Source: Mycolicibacterium aurum (GTDB taxonomy: Bacteria > Actinomycetota > Actinomycetes > Mycobacteriales > Mycobacteriaceae). Taken from it: a DNA stretch of 64,000 nucleotides. Below are positions 17,529-27,281 of the stretch, piece after piece. The notes under the pieces were generated by a model that had not been told where the DNA came from, did not search any database, and saw only the letters and a program-made list of their open reading frames with translations. Positions within the stretch are counted from its first letter, which is position 1; the number at the start of each line of letters is the position of its first letter. A program made the position numbers and the translations under genes. The stretch spans positions 2,914,001 through 2,978,000 of the forward strand of contig NZ_LR134356.1 of assembly GCF_900637195.1 (NCBI RefSeq), in the 5' to 3' direction.

Positions 17529-17894
17529 ATGGAGTCGACCCGCGTGGATCGCTGGCTCTGGGCAGTCCGCCTGACCAAGACCCGGCCGGACGCCGCCTCG
17601 GCATGCCGCGGTGGACAGGTCCGTGTGAACGGCCGGCCCGCGAAGCCGTCCACCATGGTGTCCCCCGGGGACGAAGTACGTGCCAAGGTGGGCGACACGA
17701 CGCGAATCGTCGAGGTGTCGCGCATCATCCAGAAGCGGGTGGGGGCGGCCGACGCTGTGACCTGCTACCTCGATCGGACTCCCCCGCCGCCCCCCAGCGT
17801 CTCTGCCCCCGTCGCCGTCCGGGACCGCGGCGCCGGACGCCCCACCAAACGGGACCGCCGGCTGCTGGACCAATGGCGCGCACGCCAGAGCTGA
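17529..17894 (+). CDS. S4-domain RNA-binding protein, Hsp15-like
   Basis: 121 residues. The S4 domain covers 1-65 ('RVDRWLWAVRLTKTRPDAASACRGGQVRVNGRPAKPSTMVSPGDEV'), followed by a basic, Pro-rich tail ending 'RPTKRDRRLLDQWRARQS'. In Hsp15 homologues the protein binds stalled 50S subunits carrying nascent-chain tRNA. The 3' end overlaps the next gene by 22 bp, so the two are probably translationally coupled. Confidence 0.88.
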   Translation: MESTRVDRWLWAVRLTKTRPDAASACRGGQVRVNGRPAKPSTMVSPGDEVRAKVGDTTRIVEVSRIIQKRVGAADAVTCYLDRTPPPPPSVSAPVAVRDRGAGRPTKRDRRLLDQWRARQS

Positions 17895-18682
17895 CGCCCG
17901 CTCCGGCGATCGGTGTCGCGCACGTACTGGCCGCGCTGGCGCTCATCGCGGTCCCGGCGGTCGGGTGGTTCGTCGAGGGCTGGTCGGGCGCGACCACGCT
18001 GGTGGTGTACTGGTTCGAGACGCTGGCAGGATCACTGTTCATCGCCCTTCGCGTCCGGCTGCACCGGCGATGGTCGCCGCGCCGCGGGCATTACGCCTAC
18101 GAAGCGCCGAGTACGAATCGCCGCAACGCGCAGAGCTCCTCGTTTCTTGCCGGGTTCCTCGTCACCAGCCTCGTGTTCACCGCCGCGCACGGCCTGTTTC
18201 TGGGCGTCATCCTCTTTCTGCTGAATCGCAACGATCAGTCTGAGATTGCCGAAATCAATTGGCGCAGTGTCGTTTACGGCTGCATTCTCGTTCTGGCCCT
18301 ACTCTGCGCCGACATGATCGTCGACCTGGGGACCCTGCGCAATTGGTCGTTCTGGCGGATCGAACAGACGGCACAGCGGGGCTTCAGTCGAGTGGCCGTC
18401 GTCCACCTCACCCTGATCTTCGGCATGTTCGGTATCGCGATGACTGGCGCGTCCAGTGCGGTGTTCGGGGTGTTCGTCGTGTTGAAGAGTCTGGCTGCGC
18501 TGAGTTTTGTTCTTCCGCAATGGGATCCGGCCGCACCGCCGGAGTGGCTCAGCCGCTTCATGAATCGCGTACCCAGCGTGCATCCGGCCCGGCGCTTCGA
18601 GGACGCCTGGGTGCAGGACCGCGCGGACGAGCGTGCGCGTCGTGACCGCAACGAGCAACCTTGGGCGCCGCGACACCGCTGA
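17873..18682 (+). CDS. DUF6498-type integral membrane protein
   Basis: 269 residues from ATG 17873, inside the end of the S4 gene. Six membrane segments are likely (about 14-32, 38-55, 85-110, 125-145, 180-200, 205-225). The central 'SFLAGFLVTSLVFTAAHGLFLGVILFLL' and 'CADMIVDLGTLRNWSFWRIEQTAQRGFSRVAVVHLTLIFG' match my memory of a family known only as DUF6498. No function is known. A basic, Arg-rich cytosolic tail ends the protein. Confidence 0.7.
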   Translation: MARTPELTPAPAIGVAHVLAALALIAVPAVGWFVEGWSGATTLVVYWFETLAGSLFIALRVRLHRRWSPRRGHYAYEAPSTNRRNAQSSSFLAGFLVTSLVFTAAHGLFLGVILFLLNRNDQSEIAEINWRSVVYGCILVLALLCADMIVDLGTLRNWSFWRIEQTAQRGFSRVAVVHLTLIFGMFGIAMTGASSAVFGVFVVLKSLAALSFVLPQWDPAAPPEWLSRFMNRVPSVHPARRFEDAWVQDRADERARRDRNEQPWAPRHR

Positions 18683-18684
18683 CG

Positions 18685-20031
18685 TCAGCCCGGTGGAGCC
18701 TGCTGGTCACCGGTCGACCAGGTGTAGCGCTGTTCGATGGCGGTGTCGTTGCCGAGCATGAAGGCCCGGTGGTAGCGGCCGGCGCGAGCGATGGTGGCCA
18801 GCCACGTGGCGACCGTGCTGACGCGGTTGCGCACCCCGGTCAGGAACGCGATGTGCAGCACCCCCCACGCCACCCAGCCGACGAAGCCGGACAGCTTGAT
18901 CGGGCCGACCTGCAGCAACGCCTTACCCCTGCTGATGTACGCCGCAGACCCGAGGTCGCGGTAGCGATACTTCCGCCGCGGTTTGCCGACGAGCTCCCGG
19001 CGGATGCATTCGGCGACGTGCAACCCGCCCTGCATGGCATTCTCGGCGACACCCGGGAGGTTGTCGCGCCCCACCAGGTCACCGATCACGAAGATCTCGG
19101 GATGGCCCGTGACGGACAGGTCAGGTTCCACCTGTAGTCGGCCGGCCCGGTCCGCAGGAATATCGAGCACCTCGGACAGATGCTTGGCGAACGGCACCGC
19201 TTCGACGCCGGCCGTCCACAGCACGGTGCGGGCTTCGTACTGCTCCTGCGGTCCTCCCGACTTCGGGGTGACGGTCACCCCACTGCGTCCGACGTCGGTG
19301 ACGTGCACGCCGAGGTGAAGCTCCACACCGAGCTTGCGCAGCGTGGTCGTGGCTTTGGCCGCGAGGTCCGGGGCAAAGCTCTTCAGCACGCGGTCTCCCC
19401 CGTCGAACAGCAAGACACGGGCGTCTTCCGGCTCGATGCTGTGGAACTCGTTGGCCAACGTCCGCGTGGCGACCTCGCGAATCTGTCCGGCGAGTTCCAC
19501 CCCGGTGGGACCGCCGCCGGTCACGGCGAACGTCAGCCAGCTGTCGCGCTCCGGACCCGGCGGGAGCGTCTCGGCGATCTCGAACGCGGTGAACAACCGT
19601 TGCCGGATGCACAGCGCGTCGTCCAGCGTCTTCATGCCGGGTGCCCACTGCGCGAAATGGGGCTTCCCGAAATAGGACTGCTGCATCCCCGCCGCGACCA
19701 CCAGCACGTCGTAGTCGAGCGTGAACGTCGTCTCGTCGGGACGGAGTGCGGTGATCTGCCGCAGCTTCGGATCGAGCGAGACGGCCTCGCCCAGCAGAGT
19801 CGTCACATTGCGGTGGCGGGCGAACTCCTCGCGCAGGGGACGGCTGATGTGTCCGATGCTCAGCGTTCCGGTGGCGCACTGGTAGAGCAGTGGCTGGAAC
19901 AGGTGTCCCGCCGCACGGTCGAGCAGCGTCACGTCGACGTCGACGTCGGCTCCGGCCAACCGACGCGCGCAGAACAGCCCCCCGAATCCGCCGCCGATGA
20001 TCAGGACCCTGGGTCGCCTGGTGTTCACCAC
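18685..20031 (-). CDS. NAD(P)/FAD-dependent oxidoreductase, type II NADH dehydrogenase-like
   Basis: 448 residues from GTG 20031 (GTG 20028 and a TTG at 20058 are alternatives). Two Rossmann motifs: FAD site 'VLIIGGGFGGLFCARRL' at the N-terminus and NAD(P) site 'FAVTGGGPTGVELAGQIRE'. The FAD-contacting C-terminal motif is 'IFVIGDLV'. 'GHLFQPLLYQCATGTLS' is characteristic of NDH-2, which passes electrons from NADH to menaquinone at the membrane. The C-terminal hydrophobic and amphipathic part ('LSGFVGWVAWGVLHIAFLTGVRNRV') would anchor it. A second main Ndh presumably exists elsewhere in the genome. Confidence 0.85.
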   Translation of the reverse strand: MVNTRRPRVLIIGGGFGGLFCARRLAGADVDVDVTLLDRAAGHLFQPLLYQCATGTLSIGHISRPLREEFARHRNVTTLLGEAVSLDPKLRQITALRPDETTFTLDYDVLVVAAGMQQSYFGKPHFAQWAPGMKTLDDALCIRQRLFTAFEIAETLPPGPERDSWLTFAVTGGGPTGVELAGQIREVATRTLANEFHSIEPEDARVLLFDGGDRVLKSFAPDLAAKATTTLRKLGVELHLGVHVTDVGRSGVTVTPKSGGPQEQYEARTVLWTAGVEAVPFAKHLSEVLDIPADRAGRLQVEPDLSVTGHPEIFVIGDLVGRDNLPGVAENAMQGGLHVAECIRRELVGKPRRKYRYRDLGSAAYISRGKALLQVGPIKLSGFVGWVAWGVLHIAFLTGVRNRVSTVATWLATIARAGRYHRAFMLGNDTAIEQRYTWSTGDQQAPPG

Positions 20032-20042
20032 GCCGAGGCTAG

Positions 20043-21158
<1,116 letters not shown>

Positions 21159-21187
21159 TCGGGCACATCAGGGGCGGATGACACGAC

Positions 21188-21224
21188 GACGGCCACCGCG
21201 GATTCGGGATCTGCGGTGGCCGTC
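21188..21224. terminator. Bidirectional hairpin between convergent genes
   Basis: A perfect 12-bp stem (GACGGCCACCGC with GCGGTGGCCGTC) around a 13-nt loop, 30 bp past the antigen-85 stop and 14 bp past the stop of the opposing gene. No U-tract, as is common in mycobacteria. Confidence 0.65.
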
Positions 21225-21237
21225 GAGTCGAGGGCGG

Positions 21238-21504
21238 TCAGTACGTCGGGACGAACACGCCGTTCAACCACACGCCCCAATGCTGCCAACCTTCGTCCCA
21301 CACCTGCGGCTGGCCGGCGGCCCACAGCGGGTCGACGGGCTTCGGCGGTGCCGAGGCAGGCGCGGTACCGGTGTTCGGGCCCGCGGGCGGGACGGGCGGC
21401 GGCGTCCAGCCCGGCTGCGCGGCTGCGGTGCCGGCGACGCCCATGGCGCCTGCGGCGAGACCGCCGAAAACGGCTGCACTGGCGAGGACCTGGCTCAACT
21501 TCAT
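21238..21504 (-). CDS. Small secreted Pro-rich protein
   Basis: 88 residues from ATG 21504 with GGAG about 8 bases upstream; the frame to 21594 adds an unconserved tail. A signal peptide ('VLASAAVFGGLAAGAMGVAGTAAAQ', cleavage after AQ likely) is followed by a Pro/Ala stretch (about 30-55) and a Trp-rich end ('WDEGWQHWGVWLNGVFVPTY'). No domain recognised; it resembles small exported mycobacterial proteins of unknown function. Confidence 0.7.
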   Translation of the reverse strand: MKLSQVLASAAVFGGLAAGAMGVAGTAAAQPGWTPPPVPPAGPNTGTAPASAPPKPVDPLWAAGQPQVWDEGWQHWGVWLNGVFVPTY

Positions 21505-21661
21505 CGTAAGAACTCCAATCCGGGTCAGGAGAGTTGCGGTACAGCCAAGACAGCTATCCGCATCCTGACGCCGGTAAACCCGAGGTTGCCTCACACTCTC
21601 ACCGAGCCGAAGTTTGCCCTGCTCAGCGGGCCACGCTGTGGCCTACGGCACACTGCAGTAC

Positions 21662-22012
21662 ATGGCCTCGTCGTTACATGCCGAACTCCGCCGGATCGCC
21701 GACGGCGGCGGAGCCGCGGCCGCCGCCGCACAGACCGCACTCGACGACGGCCCACGTGCTCGCCGGCTCAGGGCGGCGATGCGGGCGCTCGCCGAGCACC
21801 GTGGACCCGACAGCAGCACCTGCCCATCGGACGCGGCGCGCGCAGTGGGCGGCCAGGACTGGCGCGCGCTGATGGATGACGCCAGGGAGGTCGCCCGCGA
21901 GCTGGCCGGGTCCGGTGAAGTGGACATCACCCAGGGCGGCAAAGTGCTTGATCCCGAGAGTGATTGGAAAGGACCCATCCGCGTTCGGAAGCGCCCTGGA
22001 GCGTCGGCGTGA
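21662..22012 (+). CDS. DUF3253 domain protein
   Basis: 116 residues from ATG 21662. The C-terminal half 'GPDSSTCPSDAARAVGGQDWRALMDDAREVARELAGSGEVDITQGGKVLDP' matches DUF3253, a small predicted winged-helix-like domain. The last bases (GTGA) overlap the start of the methyltransferase gene, so the two are translationally coupled and likely work together. Function unknown. Confidence 0.75.
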   Translation: MASSLHAELRRIADGGGAAAAAAQTALDDGPRARRLRAAMRALAEHRGPDSSTCPSDAARAVGGQDWRALMDDAREVARELAGSGEVDITQGGKVLDPESDWKGPIRVRKRPGASA

Positions 22013-22575
22013 GTGGTGAGGACGGTGCCCGGTGGGATCGGAAGTACACCGACAGGGGTCCGTCGGCCCTCGGCGATGTCGCTCTGCCCTACGTCTTTGC
22101 GCCGTTCGCCGACGTGTTCCCGACCTCCGGGTCTGCGCTCGAGCTGGCCTGCGGTGACGGCGGGTCGGCGGTGTGGCTGGCCCGCCGCGGTCTGCGGGTG
22201 GGAGGATACGACGTGTCCGCCGTCGCGATTGCCCACGCAAGGGACCTCGCCGTGCGGTCCGGCCAGGCCGCGCACTGCCGATTCGACGTGGCCGACTTCG
22301 ACGACGGCCTGCCCACGGGTGAGCCGGTGGACGTGCTGCTCTGCAACAGGTTCCGCGATCCCCGGCTCTACTGTCCGAGCATCGAGCGACTTCGCGACGG
22401 GGGCATACTCGCGATCAGCGTGCTCAGTGAGGTCGGCGGCACGCCCGGCGCGTTCCGGGCGAAGCCCGGCGAACTGCTGGCGGCATTCGCCTCACTTGAC
22501 GTGATCGCCTCGGCCGAAAGCGGCGGTGAGGCGTGGTTGCTGGCCCGCCGCACGACGGGTGCCGCCACGCCGTGA
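22009..22575 (+). CDS. Class I SAM-dependent methyltransferase (possibly tellurite-resistance/TehB-like)
   Basis: 188 residues from GTG 22009, overlapping the DUF3253 stop by four bases. The start 'GARWDRKYTDRGP' and motif I 'ALELACGDGGSAVWLARRGLRVGGYDVS' are typical of small TehB-like methyltransferases. The post-I acidic residue, 'DVADFDDG' and 'VDVLLCNRF' follow in order. It would methylate a small molecule with SAM; target unknown. Confidence 0.82.
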   Translation: MSGEDGARWDRKYTDRGPSALGDVALPYVFAPFADVFPTSGSALELACGDGGSAVWLARRGLRVGGYDVSAVAIAHARDLAVRSGQAAHCRFDVADFDDGLPTGEPVDVLLCNRFRDPRLYCPSIERLRDGGILAISVLSEVGGTPGAFRAKPGELLAAFASLDVIASAESGGEAWLLARRTTGAATP

Positions 22576-22630
22576 CCAAGTCAGGGTCTTGCTGGAGGTC
22601 CTGGCGACATACGTTGGGCTGGAGGCGAAT

Positions 22631-23011
22631 TCAGGATTCCCGTGCGGGCCTGCGCAGCGCACCCCAGATACCGACACCGATACCCACCACGGCTCCCCCG
22701 AGGCCGATGACCTTCTGGGATGGCCGCATCTGGTCATGCACGCTCATGCCGCCCAACAGATCCGAGGCGTCGGCGCCGCCGGAGGCCAGGAACCATCCGC
22801 GGGTGTCTCTGCCCCGCACGCCGGAGGCGATGAGCATGCCGCCGATGAGTGCGTCTCGGTACCCCATCGACCTGAGCAGCAATCGCGCGGTCGGTGGTGG
22901 TTCGTCGGGATCACCCCACCACTTGTTGGCCCGGAGAGGATCGACGAGAAACGAGACTCCCGACGCGAGACGAATCCCACCCGCTAGCAGGGCTGCGCTG
23001 TCCACGGCCAT
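22631..23011 (-). CDS. DUF4267-type small membrane protein
   Basis: 126 residues from ATG 23011. Hydrophobic segments at about 8-25, 55-72 and 95-115; the motif 'RDALIGGMLIASGVRGRDTRGWFLASGGADASDLL' fits DUF4267, a membrane family of unknown function. It is flanked by unrelated genes, with 55 bp to the methyltransferase stop. Confidence 0.65.
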   Translation of the reverse strand: MAVDSAALLAGGIRLASGVSFLVDPLRANKWWGDPDEPPPTARLLLRSMGYRDALIGGMLIASGVRGRDTRGWFLASGGADASDLLGGMSVHDQMRPSQKVIGLGGAVVGIGVGIWGALRRPARES

Positions 23012-23062
23012 GGCAGGCACCCTACGCCGATATCGACACCGCGAGTAGCGAATTGCGCAACG

Positions 23063-23431
23063 TCAGTCGGCGGCCCAGGACTTCGCGTCCGCCAGATCGG
23101 ACAGCGGGAACAGCCTCAGTTCGCCCGGAACCATCCACCCGACCGCGTGCAGGGCGTGCGCGATCCACTCCTTGTCGGACACGACCGCGATCCGCCGAAA
23201 GGCCGCGTGATGCTGCATCAGGGTGCCGAACCCCAACTTCAGGTCCTCCAGCAAGCCGCCGGGACCGAAACCCTCGTAGTCGTCGGAGACCACCTCGACG
23301 AGCCTGATCTCGTCGCCGGCGAGCAGCGTGCTCATCGCCGACCGAAATTCGCGTAAATCGTCCCCACTCACGCGCCCGGAGACCCTCAGACCCGTCACAC
23401 CGACAGGCATGTCGTCGAGAACCTGGATCAT
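23063..23431 (-). CDS. SpoIIAA-like / STAS-SEC14 family protein
   Basis: 122 residues from ATG 23431, which has a strong GGAGG about eight bases upstream. The pattern 'LRVSGRVSGDDLREFRSAMSTLL...IRLVEVVSDDYEGFGPGGLLEDLKLGFGTLMQHHAAFRRIAVVSDKEWI' is characteristic of the SpoIIAA-like domain (STAS fold, lipid-binding SEC14-type rather than classical anti-sigma antagonist). There is no conserved phosphorylatable Ser in the usual anti-anti-sigma context. Role unknown. Confidence 0.75.
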   Translation of the reverse strand: MIQVLDDMPVGVTGLRVSGRVSGDDLREFRSAMSTLLAGDEIRLVEVVSDDYEGFGPGGLLEDLKLGFGTLMQHHAAFRRIAVVSDKEWIAHALHAVGWMVPGELRLFPLSDLADAKSWAAD

Positions 23432-23500
23432 GGGACACCTCCGTGCCGTCGGCTCCAGCTCATCCAGTGTGACATGGTCGGGTTGAACTTCTGTGCGCAT

Positions 23501-24013
23501 TCAGACGCCGGTGGCGCCGTCGATGCGTTCCCGGATCAGGTCGGCGTGCCCGTTGTGCCGGGCGTACTCACCGATCATGTGCAGGTAGACCCACCGCAGT
23601 GAGACCGCCGCACCCATGAAGGCGTTGGTGTCGTCCAGCGCTGCGCCTGCGCAGTTCCCGCGGGCGGCGGCGACCTCGCCCTGCCAGGTGCTCACCGCGT
23701 CGGCGAAGGAGCCGCCGTCAGCGAGCTCGAACCCGCCGTCATGTCCGTGATCGTGCGGCGCCGCGTCGTAGATCGGCGGTACGTCCTCGCCACCGACGAT
23801 GCGGCGGAACCAGTTTCGCTCTACCTCGGCCATGTGCTGGACAAGACCCTGGAGCGTCAGCGGTGACGGCGGCACCGATGCGCTGCGCAACTGCGCGTCG
23901 GCCAGACCGTCGCACTTGCGCAGCAGCGTCTGCCGCTGGAAGTCCAGCCAGGCCTCCAGCGTGGTGCGTTCGTCGCTGTCCATGGGTGGGATGTGGCGAT
24001 CAGCGGCGGTCAC
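23501..24013 (-). CDS. DinB-family (DUF664) protein, putative mycothiol-dependent
   Basis: 170 residues from GTG 24013 (ATG 23983 is the alternative and loses only ten residues). Four-helix-bundle DinB features include 'LQGLVQHMAEVERNWFRRIVGG' with a metal-binding His, and 'RWVYLHMIGEYARHNGHADLIRERIDG', where two His complete the triad. In actinobacteria this family includes mycothiol S-transferases, so detoxification by thiol conjugation is plausible but unproven. Confidence 0.82.
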   Translation of the reverse strand: MTAADRHIPPMDSDERTTLEAWLDFQRQTLLRKCDGLADAQLRSASVPPSPLTLQGLVQHMAEVERNWFRRIVGGEDVPPIYDAAPHDHGHDGGFELADGGSFADAVSTWQGEVAAARGNCAGAALDDTNAFMGAAVSLRWVYLHMIGEYARHNGHADLIRERIDGATGV

Positions 24014-24059
24014 GGCTGATCATCCTGCCACCGGCAGCCGACATCACATGCCGCCCGGA

Positions 24060-24941
24060 TCAATTTTCGCGCGGCAGAAGCTCGTTGACGAACGTGTCCA
24101 GGAAGCCGTCGACGGGGACACCACCGGCAGGCCTGATGACGAACTTGGTCAATCCGGCGTCGACGTACTCGTCGATCTGGCGATGCAGCGCAGGCCAATC
24201 GGCCGCGACGAGCTGGGCGGGATCGAGATCGGGTCGGCGTTTGTGGATCGCGGCCACCACGGGTGCGGGCAACTCTCCGTCACCGACCGCCAGATTGATG
24301 CCGTAGTGATCTTCGGGGACTCCCCGTCCGGCGGCCCGCGCGGCCGCGTCGATCGCGAGCCGGGCGTCGTGCGCTTCGGCCGGCGTCACGAAACTGCCCA
24401 GCCAGCCGTCAGCGTATCGACCGATTCGCCGAAAACCCGGCAGCGTGGCTCCACCCAGCCAAATATCCAGGTGGGTGATGGGTTTCGGCAATACCTCAAC
24501 ATCCCGGACATCGAAGAACTCGCCGTGGAACGTGACGCCGGTGTCGTCGAGGGCCGCTCTCAAGAGTCGCAGCGACTCGTCGAACACCGCAGCACGCTTG
24601 CCGTCGGGCACCGCGAACGCGTCGCGTTCGGCAGGTAACGCCGAGCGCAGCCCGAACACAGGCAGCACCCGCTTCGGGGCGAGGGCTGCCAACGAGGTGA
24701 GTTGCTTGGCCACAAGCACCGGGTGACGCCCGGGCAGTACCGCCACCGACGTGCCCACCTTGAGCCGCGTGGTCCGCGCGAGGGCGTAGGCCATGCCGAC
24801 GAACGGGTCCACGGCCTGCGAGTAGACCAATTCGGAAAGCCACAGTGAATCCACCCCGCCGGTCTCCAGCCGGTCGACGATCTCAGCCAGGTGCCCGGGC
24901 GCCACGTCGGCGCCCAGGCCGACTCCGAACCGGATCTTCAT
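24060..24941 (-). CDS. LLM-class F420-dependent oxidoreductase
   Basis: 293 residues from ATG 24941 with GGAG at good spacing; the frame to 24998 is not conserved. 'MKIRFGVGLGADVAPGHLAEIVDRLETGGVDSLWLSELVYS' and 'LKVGTSVAVLPGRHPVLVAKQLTSLAALAPKRVLPVFGLRS' match the mycobacterial TIGR03854-like F420 oxidoreductase group. It is divergent from the alpha/beta hydrolase and is not closely similar to the LLM protein at 3303. Confidence 0.85.
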   Translation of the reverse strand: MKIRFGVGLGADVAPGHLAEIVDRLETGGVDSLWLSELVYSQAVDPFVGMAYALARTTRLKVGTSVAVLPGRHPVLVAKQLTSLAALAPKRVLPVFGLRSALPAERDAFAVPDGKRAAVFDESLRLLRAALDDTGVTFHGEFFDVRDVEVLPKPITHLDIWLGGATLPGFRRIGRYADGWLGSFVTPAEAHDARLAIDAAARAAGRGVPEDHYGINLAVGDGELPAPVVAAIHKRRPDLDPAQLVAADWPALHRQIDEYVDAGLTKFVIRPAGGVPVDGFLDTFVNELLPREN

Positions 24942-25030
24942 CAGGGCTCCTCCTGCGTGGACGGGGTCTGTCTGCACTCGCAACGCGCCGCTGCCCACGT
25001 TTGTGCCCCGTGCAGTGACAGGATGAGCGG

Positions 25031-25783
25031 GTGGCAGAACGCGTCACCTTCCCCAGCAGCAGCGGCCCGAAGCTCGCGGGTCTGATCGACCTGCCCGAAG
25101 GCGAGGTCCGTGGGTGGGGTGTCTTCGCCCACGGATTCACCCTCGGCAAGGACTGCCCCGCCGCGAGCCGGATGTGCAAACAGCTCGCCAGCGAAGGCAT
25201 CGGGATGCTGCGGTTCGACAACCTGGGGCTCGGACATTCCGAGGGCGACTGGGGTGACGGCTCCTTCTCGCACAAGGTCGAAGACACGGTCCGCGCCGTC
25301 GAATTCATGCACGAGTCCGGACACGACGTGCGCCTACTCGTCGGGCATTCCTTCGGCGGTGCCGCGGTGATCGCGGCCGCACACGGCTGCCCATCGGTCG
25401 CGGCCGTGGCGAGCGTCGGAGCTCCGTTCCAGCCGGCCCACGTGGAACACAACTATGACGCGCTCCTGCACCGGATCGAGTCCGACGGTGAGGCGCCGTT
25501 CCGCGTCGGCGGAAAGGCGCTCACCCTGAGACGCCATTTCATCGAGGACGTCCGCTCCGCGGATCTGCGCGAGTGCATCAAGACCCTGCGGCGCGCGCTG
25601 CTGGTGATGCACTCCCCCACCGACAACACCGTGGGCATCGCCAACGCCAGTGACATCTTCCGCGCGGCCCGGCATCCGAGGAACTTCGTCTCCCTCGAGG
25701 GTGCCGACCACTTGCTCACCGAGAAGAACCAGGCCGCCCGGGCGGCACGCATCATCAGCGCGTGGGCCGACCCGTATTTGTGA
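25031..25783 (+). CDS. Alpha/beta hydrolase (hydrolase half of hydrolase-OsmC proteins)
   Basis: 250 residues from GTG 25031. 'GWGVFAHGFTLGKDCPAASRMCKQLASEGIGMLRFDNLGLGHSEGDW', nucleophile 'VGHSFGGAAV' and C-terminal 'SLEGADHLLTEKN' define the fold and triad. This is the sequence type usually fused to an OsmC peroxidase domain in a ~400-residue protein; here the frame ends right after the hydrolase and no OsmC segment follows. Confidence 0.85.
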   Translation: MAERVTFPSSSGPKLAGLIDLPEGEVRGWGVFAHGFTLGKDCPAASRMCKQLASEGIGMLRFDNLGLGHSEGDWGDGSFSHKVEDTVRAVEFMHESGHDVRLLVGHSFGGAAVIAAAHGCPSVAAVASVGAPFQPAHVEHNYDALLHRIESDGEAPFRVGGKALTLRRHFIEDVRSADLRECIKTLRRALLVMHSPTDNTVGIANASDIFRAARHPRNFVSLEGADHLLTEKNQAARAARIISAWADPYL

Positions 25784-25820
25784 CGGCCTGGTCTCCCGGC
25801 TGATCCGTCGTATCGGGCGA

Positions 25821-27281
25821 TCAGTCCTTGGCGCCGCCCGAACCGGACGAGCCCTTGTCCGAGCCGGACTTGGTCGCGGTACCGGTGCCGGACTTCTTCG
25901 CCTCGGATGACGTGGCCGACTTGTCCGCCGCGCTGCTGGGCTTCTTCGACTCGGAGGACGATCCGGACTTGTCGCCGCTCGTGCTGCTGGGCTTCTTGAG
26001 ACCGTCGGTGACCTTCGAGATGGTCGAGTTGATGGATTCACGCACGTTCTTCAACGTCTCGCTTGTCGCGGTCGGCTTCCGGTGCTTGGGTCCGCTCGAC
26101 GCGGGTGCCTTGCCCGCCGCCGTGCTGGTGGCCGTCACGTCGCTCTCGGCCGCCGGAGTCTCCTCGAGGGTGTCGGTGTCGGTGCTCTCCGCGACGGTCG
26201 CGGACACGACGGTCGGCGACGCGACGGTCGGCGACGCAGCGGTGTCGGGATCCTCGAAGACCGGGCCCGGCACCGGCTCGTTCTCCGGGTTCGGAACGAA
26301 CGGCGCGCAGATCGCGCACTGGGTTCCCAGCACGAAGGGGTTGAAGGCGGTGTTCACGCCGTTGGCCAGGCTGGTGAGGCTGCCGGTGACCAGTTCGGGG
26401 GTGACGGGCTTGAAGTCGCCGGCCTCCGGGGTCTTGGTCAGGCTGTTGTAGAAGCTGGTGAACGGGGCAGAGGCGTCCAGCTTGACGTTCTCACCGGACC
26501 AGGGCACCTCGGGGCCGTCCTCGTCCTTGACGTAGCACTGACCGTCCTCGCTGCACGTGATGCCGGCCCGCGTCTCCGGAAAGGTGTAACCCTGCGGCGA
26601 AAAGAGATCCACAATGTGACGAAGATCAAACATTTTGCTGAGAATTGCCTCCGGGTGGTCACAGGAACCCACCCCGGTGCCGGTGCACCCGACGTCCATC
26701 GGTAGCTGGGACGCGGCGACCGCGGCAAACATGTTGCCCAGAGGAACCGACAGCGCCGGGAAGGGCACCAGGATGTTGGTAATCGCCTGGTACCGCGACG
26801 GGTCCGCAGGGTCGGTGCCCAGGATGTTCGTCTGGCTGTAGAGCCACCAGCTACCCGTGTAGCGCAGGTTCCTGCCCAGACCCGCAACACTTCCCTCGGG
26901 TTGGGTCAATGTGACGCCCTCGAAGGTCGGCTGGAAGCTGAATTCGCTGTTGGGCTCCGAGCCGTACTCCACGTTGCCCTCACCCAGGGCGGTGAAGAAG
27001 TTGTACGGGGTATTCGCCAGTGCGATAAACAAGTTGGCCGGGATGTTGAAGACGTTGGTGCTGTCGGCGGTGGACGTGATCGGTGTCACAGCCGTCGGCG
27101 AAGCCGGTTCCTGACACAGTGCGCTGGCATCGGTGGTGCAGGTCTGCGTCGCAGCGACCAGCCCCACCTCGAAGCTTGCCGTACGCAGCTGCTGCGGGGT
27201 GGCGATGGGTGTCGCGGAGATGACGCCGGCGCCCACGAGGGCGACTCCCGCGGTGACATAGGTACGTGCTGCTGTGGGCAT
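25821..27281 (-). CDS. Secreted mycobacterial protein with Ser/Lys low-complexity tail
   Basis: 486 residues; ATG 27281 has GGAGGGGG upstream. The first ~35 residues look like a signal sequence or membrane-proximal segment. Residues ~60-330 form the conserved part ('VFNIPANLFIALANTPYNFFTALGEGNVEYGSEPNSEFSFQPTFEGV', 'SWWLYSQTNILGTDPADPSRYQAITNILVPFPALSVPLGNMFAA') with paired Cys, a type seen in several mycobacterial exported proteins of unknown role. From ~340 on the protein is Ser/Thr/Ala/Pro then Lys/Ser-rich. I recognise no enzyme motif. Confidence 0.7.
   Translation of the reverse strand: MPTAARTYVTAGVALVGAGVISATPIATPQQLRTASFEVGLVAATQTCTTDASALCQEPASPTAVTPITSTADSTNVFNIPANLFIALANTPYNFFTALGEGNVEYGSEPNSEFSFQPTFEGVTLTQPEGSVAGLGRNLRYTGSWWLYSQTNILGTDPADPSRYQAITNILVPFPALSVPLGNMFAAVAASQLPMDVGCTGTGVGSCDHPEAILSKMFDLRHIVDLFSPQGYTFPETRAGITCSEDGQCYVKDEDGPEVPWSGENVKLDASAPFTSFYNSLTKTPEAGDFKPVTPELVTGSLTSLANGVNTAFNPFVLGTQCAICAPFVPNPENEPVPGPVFEDPDTAASPTVASPTVVSATVAESTDTDTLEETPAAESDVTATSTAAGKAPASSGPKHRKPTATSETLKNVRESINSTISKVTDGLKKPSSTSGDKSGSSSESKKPSSAADKSATSSEAKKSGTGTATKSGSDKGSSGSGGAKD
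26208..26237 (+). repeat. Two exact 15-bp tandem repeats in the low-complexity region
   Basis: Unit GACGGTCGGCGACGC occurs at 26208-26222 and 26223-26237 and encodes repeated ASPTV residues on the minus strand. It marks slippage-prone DNA at the start of the low-complexity tail. Confidence 0.85.
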
